Positions 1 to 6,026 of a stretch of 17,304 nt of DNA are shown here, one piece after another (within the stretch, counting starts at the first letter, position 1; the number at the start of each line of letters is the position of its first letter). A model generated the notes under the pieces. It saw nothing but the letters and a program-made list of their open reading frames with translations. It did not search any database and was not told the origin of the DNA. Source of the stretch: DASVWH01 sp036389715 (lineage in GTDB: Bacteria; Acidobacteriota; Blastocatellia; Pyrinomonadales; Pyrinomonadaceae); the NCBI GenBank assembly GCA_036389715.1, contig DASVWH010000066.1:1-17304 (forward strand), in the 5' to 3' direction. The position numbers and the translations under genes are program-made.

Positions 1-2
1 AG

Positions 3-563
3 GGCGTCCCGAACACGGCCTTTACGGAAGCACTGGCGTTCGTCTTCCAGGGGCACGACCTCGAACTGCTCGGGCTCTCGAAGCCGGACGCGAAGACGCG
101 CGCCCTCAAGACGCTGGATGATTTCTGGGGCGCCTACGAGATTGCCGGGGTCGCGCTCGTAGACATGGGCGTCTGGCACTGGATGTATGAGCACCCCGCG
201 GCCACGCCCGCCGAACTGAAGGAAGCAACCCTGCGAATCTCGAAAGAGATTTGGAACAAGTATTACGCGCCCGTTTTCAGAAAGCGCGACGTGGTGCTGC
301 TCGGCATCTACTCGCACATGATAGATTCTTTTCTCTACCTGCCCGATTACCCGATTGGCCACATGATAGCTTTTCAGATCGAGGAGCAGATGGAGAAGGC
401 CGGGAGCATCGGCGCGGAGTTCGAGCGGATGACGAAGGTCGGAAACGTCGCCCCGGACATCTGGATGAAGAACGCGACGGGCGCGCCGGTCGGGCCCGAA
501 GCACTCCTCGCGGCAACAAAAAGAGCCCTGGCCGAGATCAACGGGCGGGCGAAGACAGAGTGA
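3..563 (+). CDS. M3-like zinc metallopeptidase, C-terminal part (5' truncated by window)
   Basis: The reading frame is open from the first bases of the window to the TGA at 561-563, giving about 186 residues with no start inside the conserved part; the internal ATG at 165 is not a plausible start. The segments FTEALAFVFQ, IYSHMI and LPDYPIGHMIAFQIEEQ look like the helical C-terminal half of M3-type (thermolysin-fold, gluzincin) oligopeptidases, which cut short peptides. The HExxH zinc motif would lie upstream, outside the window, so the catalytic residues cannot be checked. The protein ends with GAPVGPEALLAATKRAL, a usual tail for such proteins. It converges on the carbonic anhydrase gene across 114 bases that hold no obvious terminator. 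It could belong to another gluzincin family. The family assignment rests on recognition of the tail only. Confidence 0.6.
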   Translation, partial: GVPNTAFTEALAFVFQGHDLELLGLSKPDAKTRALKTLDDFWGAYEIAGVALVDMGVWHWMYEHPAATPAELKEATLRISKEIWNKYYAPVFRKRDVVLLGIYSHMIDSFLYLPDYPIGHMIAFQIEEQMEKAGSIGAEFERMTKVGNVAPDIWMKNATGAPVGPEALLAATKRALAEINGRAKTE

Positions 564-652
564 TTGACGGGCCGCCCTCCGCCGTCGTCAACGATTGAGC
601 AGGACACTTCACCCGGGCGACACACGCCGGGCGGCGAAGCGGGGATTAGCGA

Positions 653-677
653 TGAAAGAGTTGCTGTGAAAGAGTTG
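653..677. repeat. short direct repeat, TGAAAGAGTTG x2
   Basis: Two perfect 11-base copies lie at 653-663 and 667-677, 14 bases apart, directly next to the stop codon of the carbonic anhydrase gene. They look like a small local duplication in the convergent spacer. No function is proposed. Confidence 0.5.
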
Positions 678-1364
678 TTATCCGGGCGTCGGGCTCAAAG
701 AGTCGTCGGCGATGCTGCCGCGCCGCGAAACCTTTTTCAGCCCTTCATTGGCTGCCGATAACTCCGTCGGGCCGGTGATGCTGACGCCAAGATCATGCAG
801 CAGCCCGTCGTCGAGCCTGTAAATCCAGCCGTGCACGGCCAATTCCCGCCCGTGTTGCCAGGCGCTTTTGACAATCGTCGTCCGGCTGACATTCAACACC
901 TGCTCGATGACGTTTAGCTCGCACAGCCTGTTCAGGCGCTGCTCCCGGTCCTCTATCTGTGAGAGCAGCGCCCCATGGCCATGCATCACATCCTGCACGT
1001 GGCGCAGCCAGTTATCTATCAAGCCCAGTTCAAGGTCGTCCATCGCGGCCTGTATCCCGCCGCATCCGTAATGCCCGCAGACGATGATGTGGCGTACCTT
1101 CAGGACATCCACCGCAAATTGCATTACCGATAAACAGTTGAAATCAGTATGGACCACCACGTTCGCAACATTACGGTGGACGAACAGCTCTCCGGGCATG
1201 AGCCCGACAAGCTGGGTCGCCGGGACGCGGCTATCCGAACACCCGATCCAGAGGTAATCCGGGGACTGCTGCTTGGCTAAAGTCTGAAAAAACTTTGGGT
1301 CCTGCGCCTTGATGCCTTCGGCCCAGGCTCTGTTGTTTTCAAGAAGGTTCTTCAGGTCTCTCAT
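678..1364 (-). CDS. can: beta-carbonic anhydrase (Can type)
   Basis: This 228-residue cytoplasmic zinc enzyme interconverts CO2 and bicarbonate. It aligns almost without gaps with E. coli Can. Zinc ligands are visible as C42 and D44 (in CSDSR), H98 and C101 (in CGHYGCGG). The allosteric bicarbonate-site residues of type II enzymes are also present: W39, R64 and Y182, the last equivalent to Tyr181 of the E. coli and Haemophilus enzymes. The frame stays open upstream to 1625, but homology begins at the ATG at 1362-1364 (MRDLKNLLEN), so the 87 upstream residues are rejected. No Shine-Dalgarno precedes this ATG; a TACAAT box sits 8 bases upstream, which suggests a leaderless mRNA. It is a single gene, divergent from the secreted protein at 1644. 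Identity is near certain; the start is likely. Confidence 0.95.
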   Translation of the reverse strand: MRDLKNLLENNRAWAEGIKAQDPKFFQTLAKQQSPDYLWIGCSDSRVPATQLVGLMPGELFVHRNVANVVVHTDFNCLSVMQFAVDVLKVRHIIVCGHYGCGGIQAAMDDLELGLIDNWLRHVQDVMHGHGALLSQIEDREQRLNRLCELNVIEQVLNVSRTTIVKSAWQHGRELAVHGWIYRLDDGLLHDLGVSITGPTELSAANEGLKKVSRRGSIADDSLSPTPG

Positions 1365-1372
1365 GGTCCGGG

Positions 1373-1378
1373 ATTGTA
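1373..1378 (-). promoter_or_regulatory. candidate -10 box of a leaderless promoter for the carbonic anhydrase
   Basis: Read on the minus strand this is TACAAT, ending 8 bases before the ATG, so the expected transcription start falls at or next to the start codon. The -35 region 17-18 bases further up is poor (TTAGGT at best). This is a proposal from spacing only. Confidence 0.35.
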
Positions 1379-1523
1379 GCAGGCGGAAAATTGCAAACCT
1401 AATGCCCGGATTAAACCGCGCCGCATGAGTGGCGCTCCGGCAGGATGAACAAGCCATGTTGAGAGGAGTGCTGTTGAAGCGTCCGGCCGAGCGGGTTTCC
1501 CGGTGGCCTTCGCCCGGCTCGCC

Positions 1524-1553
1524 CTGACGGCTCTCGCCGTTTGCGACTATAAT
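1524..1553 (+). promoter_or_regulatory. sigma70-like promoter for the secreted protein at 1644
   Basis: CTGACG at 1524-1529 (4 of 6 consensus bases), an 18-base spacer, and a perfect TATAAT at 1548-1553. The predicted start is near 1560, giving a leader of about 80 bases before the ATG at 1644. Confidence 0.55.
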
Positions 1554-1643
1554 GTCTTCGGGCTCGTTCGTGGGATAGGTGTCAAACTGGGGCTGAGAAA
1601 ACTGCCGTCGAAACTTTGGCGGCACTTTTTAAGGTAAGGTGAA

Positions 1644-2153
1644 ATGAAAACTCTCACATCCAGACTGTTCCTGGCGTTTCTCTTCCTTCTTCTCTGTAGC
1701 GCGGCCTCTCCCGGCGGGCAATCTTCTGCCGACGCGGGTGTGCCCAAAGGCTGGAAACGGGTAGACGCGGGAGGGTTCTTTACGTTCTATCTGCCGCCGC
1801 ATGCCTGGGACACGGGCTTTTCGGGAACCGATGAGTTCTATCGTGAGTACCGTGTCGGAAAGATGAGGCTGATGTTCGTTCACCGGCCGATGAGCGTGCT
1901 CGCTTATGATAAGCGAGAGCAGCAGTTCGGCCGGGGTTTTCAGGAGAGAGTGGTCGAGCTGGCCGGGAGAAGAGCCTACCTCTTCGATTACGTTCAGAAT
2001 GAAAAGGGGCGCAAGCGCTACTACACGGATTTGTATGTCGGAGATTTCCCCAGGGGAGAGGTGAAGTTATGGATGCAGGCCGATAGCTGGCGTCCGGCTG
2101 ACCTCGAAATCGCTAAGCGGATATTCCGCACCGTTGAGTTCTTACGGCCATAG
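1644..2153 (+). CDS. secreted hypothetical protein, 169 aa
   Basis: The protein starts MKTLTSRLFLAFLFLLLCSAAS, a clear export signal of about 21-25 residues. A Cys lies at its end, but the LLLC context is not a good lipobox, so signal peptidase I cleavage is more likely than lipidation. The mature part (about 145 residues) begins VPKGWKRVDAGGFFTFYLPP and contains many aromatic residues and alternating beta-type segments (RLMFVHRP, AYLFDYV, VKLWMQADSW). This resembles small extracytoplasmic domains that start with a conserved 'W..v..g.fsf.lP' pattern, but I cannot name the family. An AAGGTAAGGTG stretch just before the ATG serves as ribosome binding site and fixes the start. It converges on the 91-aa gene at 2251. 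Real gene: confident. Function: unknown. Confidence 0.8.
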   Translation: MKTLTSRLFLAFLFLLLCSAASPGGQSSADAGVPKGWKRVDAGGFFTFYLPPHAWDTGFSGTDEFYREYRVGKMRLMFVHRPMSVLAYDKREQQFGRGFQERVVELAGRRAYLFDYVQNEKGRKRYYTDLYVGDFPRGEVKLWMQADSWRPADLEIAKRIFRTVEFLRP

Positions 2154-2163
2154 GCTCCGGCGG

Positions 2164-2205
2164 CGCACGCGCGTCGGCGCACCTTCGCCGTATCCGGCGC
2201 GTGCG
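2164..2205. terminator. GC-rich hairpin between convergent genes (possible terminator)
   Basis: CGCACGCGC at 2164-2172 pairs perfectly with GCGCGTGCG at 2197-2205, and a smaller GGCG/CGCC hairpin sits in the loop. It lies between the stops of convergent genes ending at 2153 and 2251. No strong T-run follows on either strand, so intrinsic termination is uncertain. Confidence 0.35.
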
Positions 2206-2250
2206 ACTTCACGACCTGTTTCGTCTTTGATTAAATTTGCGCACCGGCTG

Positions 2251-2526
2251 TTACACAAAAACCCACTGCCGTCCGTCCCAGCGCACGACCCTCCAGCGAT
2301 AGCCGTCCCAGGCCCAGGTGAGCCAGACATAAGAGGGATGAAGGCTGGCCGGGGGTGGATTACTTTCGACTCTGGCGTCAACTTTGTGGGATTGCTGCCA
2401 TGTTTGGACTATTTCATGAAGATTCCTGGAGATGTCATTGATGTCTCGCACGCCGCCAGCCAATTGATTCATCAGGGCCGCTCCCACTGTCAACCAATTG
2501 GCCCCGAATCTGACCACGGGAACCAT
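2251..2526 (-). CDS. small hypothetical protein with Trp-rich WDG-repeat C-terminus, 91 aa
   Basis: The ATG at 2524-2526 has AAGGAG eight bases upstream, which decides the start; the in-frame TTG six bases earlier is too close to that site. The N-terminal half (MVPVVRFGANWLTVGAALMNQLAGGVRDINDISRNLHEIVQTWQ, abbreviated here by its pattern) is amphipathic helix-like. The tail is striking: W-A-WDGYRWRVV-R-WDGRQWVFV, a tandem WDGxxW motif packed with Trp and Arg in the last 20 or so residues. No signal peptide or family is recognised. It is the last gene of a minus-strand cluster, 131 bases after the LRAT-domain gene, and may be co-transcribed. The competing plus-strand frame at 2134-2568 has no ribosome site and is taken as a shadow. 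Confidence 0.65.
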   Translation of the reverse strand: MVPVVRFGANWLTVGAALMNQLAGGVRDINDISRNLHEIVQTWQQSHKVDARVESNPPPASLHPSYVWLTWAWDGYRWRVVRWDGRQWVFV

Positions 2527-2657
2527 AATCAACGCTCCTTGATTGAGAGTTGTTGCCTCTCCGAATAGTTTCTATGTCCCAAGAAAGATTTAGAGATTAC
2601 GCGTGTCGCCCGCCTTCGGCCGCCGCGCGGAGACGGCTTCGAGCTCAAATTCATCCC

Positions 2658-3920
2658 CTAGCCTTTGAGCAGACGGCGCGCGGCCTCTACCAATGCTTGA
2701 TTTTGCAGGCCGAGCGCCTTTTGCAAAATCGCCTGGACCAGCGGGTCGCCCGCCCGGTTGAGCGCCTGGACTGCGCTCAGCGCAATCATCCGAAGCTCAT
2801 CTCGTTCAGTTTCGTCGAAGAGTACCTGGAGGATGGCTTGCAGGCCGGGCAAGTTCGCGGTCGGGATGTTGTGATGCTGCGTGCGGTTAATCACCGCCAG
2901 CGTCCAGAGCGCGGCCCCGCGGCTCTGATCGTGATTGTTTTTCACCTCGCCTGCCAGCCCTTTCGAGCCGGTGGCAGCGAGCGAGACGAGGAGGCCGTAG
3001 GTTATGGCGTCGCCCATGCCACGGGCGGAGGTCTCATTGATGGCTGCGAGCCGCTCTTCAAACGTCGCGGGAACTTCGATCATCGCGTTGAGCGCGCCCG
3101 TGGGGGCCGTCACCAGCGTGCTGAGCCGCTCCTGGAACGTCCCGCCATTCATCGCATACGGGGCCAGGGCCAGCCAGCCGCCCTGATTGGCGATCATCCA
3201 CCCGGCGGCCGTTTCAACATACTGGGCCTTGTTGTCATCCATCCAGGCGCGAAAGCTGTAGGTAATCTCCTCCTTCGGCTCTTCAATCGGAATCACTTCG
3301 CGCCCGGCATCAAATAAGAACCATTGTCTGTCAAAGTTCCGCACGTAGGTTCGCGAGTCCGAGCCCGTATAACCGAAAAGGGAGCGGAAGAGGGCTCTCC
3401 ATTCGCCACTTTGGGAGGACGCGTCGTCTGCCATCTGCTGCGCGTCGGGCTGGTCCAGTTGCTTTATCCAGTGCCAGCCATACAATGTGCCCCGGCGCAG
3501 CAATTCAAAGGCGGGGCCCGCGAGAAAGAGGCCCGGATGCCTGATGCCGAATTTAGAGAGCTTCCACATCCGGTCGTAGGATTCCCGCACCTGCGTGCTC
3601 TTCTTTTCGCCCGTTTTACAGTACGTGGCCAGGTGCTCGCAGTTGTTGGAGAAGAGCTGGTATCCGCTCCCGCCGATACTGCCCACAGCTCTCAGACAAA
3701 CGTGGTCTGGATGAAGCGCTTTATTGGCTGGATGCGCGACTACTTCCGGGCTGCCGTTGCCCGTGAAAGCAGCGAGCGGCGTTTTTCTGATGGTCGCGTC
3801 CGCCTTGTTGAAGTCGTCGCCGGGCCTGCCCGTGAAATGCACTACCTGACCGTTGCCCAGATCAATGCCGTGATGGTAGTAGCCGCCGCGGTAGACCCTG
3901 ATGTGATCTCCCCTACCCAT
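2658..3920 (-). CDS. LRAT-domain (NlpC/P60-like) protein with helical C-terminal region, 420 aa
   Basis: Residues 1 to about 110 form a lecithin retinol acyltransferase (LRAT/H-box) domain: H17 in YYHHGID, H28 in VVHFTG, and the thiol residue C94 in SNNCEHLATYCKTG match the His-His-Cys catalytic set of this circularly permuted papain-like fold. Family members act as thiol acyltransferases, lipases or hydrolases on lipids or acyl groups; the bacterial substrate is unknown. Residues about 110-310 are of unknown fold. Residues about 335-420 form short paired helices (ALWTLAVINR, ELRMIALSAVQALN, LVQAILQKALGL, LVEAARRLL) that resemble HEAT/armadillo-type repeats. AAAGGAG lies 9 bases before the ATG at 3918-3920. 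There is no signal peptide, so it should act in the cytoplasm or at the inner membrane. The 81-aa gene lies 71 bases upstream and the 91-aa gene 131 bases downstream. Confidence 0.8.
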   Translation of the reverse strand: MGRGDHIRVYRGGYYHHGIDLGNGQVVHFTGRPGDDFNKADATIRKTPLAAFTGNGSPEVVAHPANKALHPDHVCLRAVGSIGGSGYQLFSNNCEHLATYCKTGEKKSTQVRESYDRMWKLSKFGIRHPGLFLAGPAFELLRRGTLYGWHWIKQLDQPDAQQMADDASSQSGEWRALFRSLFGYTGSDSRTYVRNFDRQWFLFDAGREVIPIEEPKEEITYSFRAWMDDNKAQYVETAAGWMIANQGGWLALAPYAMNGGTFQERLSTLVTAPTGALNAMIEVPATFEERLAAINETSARGMGDAITYGLLVSLAATGSKGLAGEVKNNHDQSRGAALWTLAVINRTQHHNIPTANLPGLQAILQVLFDETERDELRMIALSAVQALNRAGDPLVQAILQKALGLQNQALVEAARRLLKG

Positions 3921-3991
3921 CTTCTGCCACTCCTTTGATGCGGATTCACGAAATACTCGCTGCCGTCGGGCGCGGGCAACCTGGCCTGGAG

Positions 3992-4237
3992 CTACTTGCA
4001 GTATTTAGCGCGCAGCTCCTGAAATCTTTCCTGCGCCTTCTGATTACTGAGCGACGAGAAGAGGGTCTTGCTGTCCTCTTCGGTGTCGAACCAGACTCGC
4101 GCGTAAACTCCCCTGCTAATTCCCAGGAACCCTTTGATGCCGTTCATCTCAGCCGGATAGGCGGCCTGGACTTTCAGGTGTCGCTTGGAAATGGTCTTAT
4201 AGAGCTGCTCAAGCCCTTTGAACGGGTCAATGCTCAT
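3992..4237 (-). CDS. small hypothetical protein, 81 aa, first gene of LRAT cluster
   Basis: The frame extends upstream to 4270, but the ATG at 4235-4237 is preceded by a perfect AGGAGG with a 7-base gap, so the protein starts MSIDPFKGLEQLYKT. It is soluble, about 81 residues, with charged helical ends (KAQERFQELRAKYCK) around a central beta-like segment GIKGFLGISRGVYARVWF. No family is recognised. It is 71 bases upstream of the LRAT-domain gene on the same strand and probably in one transcript with it. This suggests a partner or regulator, but that is inference only. Confidence 0.7.
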   Translation of the reverse strand: MSIDPFKGLEQLYKTISKRHLKVQAAYPAEMNGIKGFLGISRGVYARVWFDTEEDSKTLFSSLSNQKAQERFQELRAKYCK

Positions 4238-4626
4238 CTGTAACCTCCTGCTTCTCAGATCGCATCGCAAAGCATGGCGGACGGCTCAAGCGTGATTACG
4301 GTCGTCACCTGGCGATGCGACATCAACCAGGCGCGAGCACGGGCAGATAGGCCCTGTCTGATCTCTTTAAGAGTGCTCCATCAATTGTCGTGCCACCCTG
4401 CCGCCTCGCGGCTCGAACGCTTTTGCTGCCCGGTAACGGGCGAAAGCAACAGTCCCTTTCCTCCAGGGCGTCCGGTCGTTGTTAACGTTAGAGGACACCC
4501 GAATCCACAATAGTGGACACCGGGACACCGTGTGCGCGTTCGATAGCGACGGAACAAAAAAGAGCTTCAGGACTCTGAGAATAGCCGGAGACGGATTAGT
4601 GAATTATCACGGCCGCGGATGAAACG
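4238..4626. other. gene-free stretch upstream of the LRAT cluster, with GGACACC repeats
   Basis: About 390 bases without a credible gene. A 79-codon plus-strand frame (4274-4513) has no ribosome site and a low-complexity, Pro/Arg-rich product, and is not called. The promoter of the minus-strand LRAT cluster should lie at the left end, but I see no clear boxes. At 4493-4529 the heptamer GGACACC occurs three times (4493, 4515, 4523), next to CCACAATAGTGG, a short imperfect palindrome. This could be a remnant of an insertion-sequence end, but nothing else of such an element is visible. The right end runs into the left attC-like site of the restriction cassette. Confidence 0.4.
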
Positions 4627-4703
4627 ACGCAACTCGAAAGCCCCTGTCGCGGATGCTCGTCAATGGCCAGCCGGGGCGTGACGGGTCCAATGAGTTGTTA
4701 GAT
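4627..4703. other. left attC-like recombination site of the cassette (eroded or inverted)
   Basis: The right end is GTTAGAT (4697-4703), a perfect GTTRRRY R' core. The left end ACGCAAC (4627-4633) differs by one base from the RYYYAAC R'' core. The inner arms pair only imperfectly: the stretch after CAACTC includes CCC and GTC blocks matching the complement of GTGACGGGTCCAATGAG. The total of 77 bases is normal for attC. Read on the minus strand, the site starts ATCTAAC, then CAACTCATTGGACCCG, closely resembling the left arm of the right attC. By sequence it may therefore be an inverted attC placed 71 bases after the methyltransferase stop codon. Orientation cannot be settled by eye. Confidence 0.55.
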
Positions 4704-4774
4704 AGCTTCACCTTAGTTACAGATATAGAGAAGAATAGGAACGGAGAATAATCCTACTTAACCAGTTTGATAGA

Positions 4775-5650
4775 TCAATATGTTAGTAAAAGCCGATCTG
4801 AAACGACCTCACTTTCGAGAGTCCTTCCATTCATCTGAAAACGCTTTAACATTGACCGTCCACAATTAACTAAAATTTCCTGCTCAAAAAGTCCATCGGG
4901 GATATGAATATTACATACAAAGTCGCCAGACTTTTTCGTACCATCAATGCTTAATGCAACGTACACGCCGCGTTGCTTGCATTGGCGAATTACTTCAAAA
5001 AGATTTGCTAGGTCAAAAGTTTGTGCGCCGTATAAAATAGATTGCGTGAAAGTATAAGGTGGGTCGCAGTAAATCAAATCCCCTTCTTCGGCGGCGCTCA
5101 TTGCTTTTTCGTATTCTTGGTGAATGAAACTTGTTCTGACTGTGCGCCGATGCCACTCGTCAACTCTTTGTGTAAATGATTCAGGTGAGATAGGCTCGTG
5201 AATGCCGCAGGGAGTGGACATATAACCATCTGCTTGTCGAAATCTGACTACGCCGCCATAACATGACCTACTTAAAAATAAAAGGTCTGCTGCGTTTGGG
5301 TGTGCATTGTAGCTCGCTTTAATCCTCTCGTATTCCTCTATCTTGTTGCCGTTCCTCACAGCTTGCCACCGTTTCGCGTACCATTTTTTTAGAATTTCAG
5401 GACTTTCACGGAGGGCCTGCCATATTTCAATCAGAGGCTTAAAACTGTCAGAGGCAATGGCGCTCTCTGGCACAAGTGTTCCTAGTACCGCGCCACTTCC
5501 TAAAAAGGGTTCATGATAAGTATTGAAATGTTCAGGGAAATAAGAAACGATCTCATGAGCAAACCGCTGCTTGTTGCCAATCCATTTGAGCAGTTGAGCC
5601 TTGAAGGGCTTCACTTCTGTTTTGGATAAAAGTAATTGCTGCGGTTGCAT
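4775..5650 (-). CDS. D12-class (Dam-like) DNA adenine-N6 methyltransferase of a type II R-M system
   Basis: This 291-residue enzyme transfers a methyl group from S-adenosylmethionine to adenine N6 in a specific DNA site, protecting host DNA from the partner endonuclease. The alpha-group motif order is clear: motif X KWIGNKQRF (22-30), motif I EPFLGSGAV (47-55) for AdoMet binding, a target-recognition region in the middle (about 80-185), and the catalytic motif IV DPPY (196-199). Length is normal for the family. The ATG at 5648-5650 has no Shine-Dalgarno, but TAAAAT lies six bases upstream on the minus strand, so the mRNA may be leaderless, as seen in several controller-regulated systems. It is divergent from the HTH gene across 73 bases. 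The recognition sequence cannot be read from the protein by eye. Confidence 0.92.
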   Translation of the reverse strand: MQPQQLLLSKTEVKPFKAQLLKWIGNKQRFAHEIVSYFPEHFNTYHEPFLGSGAVLGTLVPESAIASDSFKPLIEIWQALRESPEILKKWYAKRWQAVRNGNKIEEYERIKASYNAHPNAADLLFLSRSCYGGVVRFRQADGYMSTPCGIHEPISPESFTQRVDEWHRRTVRTSFIHQEYEKAMSAAEEGDLIYCDPPYTFTQSILYGAQTFDLANLFEVIRQCKQRGVYVALSIDGTKKSGDFVCNIHIPDGLFEQEILVNCGRSMLKRFQMNGRTLESEVVSDRLLLTY

Positions 5651-5656
5651 AATAGG

Positions 5657-5662
5657 ATTTTA
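5657..5662 (-). promoter_or_regulatory. candidate -10 box for the methyltransferase, implying a leaderless transcript
   Basis: Read on the minus strand as TAAAAT, separated from the ATG by six bases (CCTATT). No good -35 box is found 17-18 bases upstream, which fits a promoter that is weak or regulated by the adjacent HTH protein. Confidence 0.4.
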
Positions 5663-5666
5663 CCAG

Positions 5667-5712
5667 AGGGCAGAGCGTATTCTGTTTTGGAATATAAGTC
5701 AAGTGCCCTTAT
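5667..5712. promoter_or_regulatory. candidate operator repeats in the divergent R-M control region
   Basis: Two overlapping inverted repeats occur in the 73-bp spacer: AGGGCA (5667-5672) with TGCCCT (5704-5709), and ATAAG (5694-5698) with CTTAT (5708-5712). They lie between the starts of the methyltransferase and the HTH gene, where a controller protein would be expected to bind. They are not a clear match to published C-box sequences, so this is a proposal from position and symmetry. Confidence 0.35.
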
Positions 5713-5723
5713 TTTCAATTTTG

Positions 5724-6026
5724 ATGTCTAAGTTTACTGGCACATCGGAGCAGCAGCGCCTTCAAGAATTACTGCGACAAATCCGAATGGATGCAGGCTT
5801 GAAGCAAACCGATTTAGCCGAGCGGCTTGGACAGTCTCAGTCATTTGTAAGTAAGTATGAGAGCGGCGAGAGGCGTTTAGACCTCTTAGAGCTTCGGCAG
5901 ATATGTGAAGCGATAGGAATTTCGCTAACGGAATTTGTCCGCAAATTTGAAAGTTCAATGAATGAAGGCAAACGGACTGTTTCTAAATCAACCAAAACCC
6001 TTCTGGGCAAACGTGCGAAGCGTTAG
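5724..6026 (+). CDS. XRE/HTH_3 regulator, probable controller (C) protein of the R-M system
   Basis: 100 residues starting MSKFTGTSEQ at the ATG 5724; the longer upstream frame would run into the methyltransferase gene and is rejected. Residues about 12-73 form a Cro/C1-type helix-turn-helix domain: IRMDAGLKQTDLAERLGQSQSFVSKYESGERR, given here only as its span (20-51), with the recognition helix around SQSFVSKYE. The tail (74-100) is Lys/Arg-rich. Size and position directly upstream of an endonuclease and opposite a methyltransferase fit controller proteins, which delay nuclease expression until DNA is modified. Its 3' end overlaps the endonuclease start by 65 bases. No strong Shine-Dalgarno is seen. 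It could instead be a simple repressor of the methyltransferase. Confidence 0.88.
   Translation: MSKFTGTSEQQRLQELLRQIRMDAGLKQTDLAERLGQSQSFVSKYESGERRLDLLELRQICEAIGISLTEFVRKFESSMNEGKRTVSKSTKTLLGKRAKR

Noticed and set aside
1365..1625. 87-residue upstream extension of the carbonic anhydrase
   Set aside because: Homology to Can starts exactly at the ATG at 1364, and the extension overlaps the promoter region of the divergent gene.
2550..3317. 255-codon plus-strand frame antisense to the LRAT gene
   Set aside because: The minus strand has the LRAT catalytic motifs and a ribosome site; this frame has neither.
4481..4494. GTTAACGTTAGAG as another attC core
   Set aside because: GTTAGAG breaks the final pyrimidine of GTTRRRY and no complementary left arm is found within 150 bases upstream.
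4274..4513. 79-codon plus-strand frame as a possible cassette gene before the left attC-like site
   Set aside because: No ribosome site, odd composition, and no recognisable pattern; not supportable as a gene.
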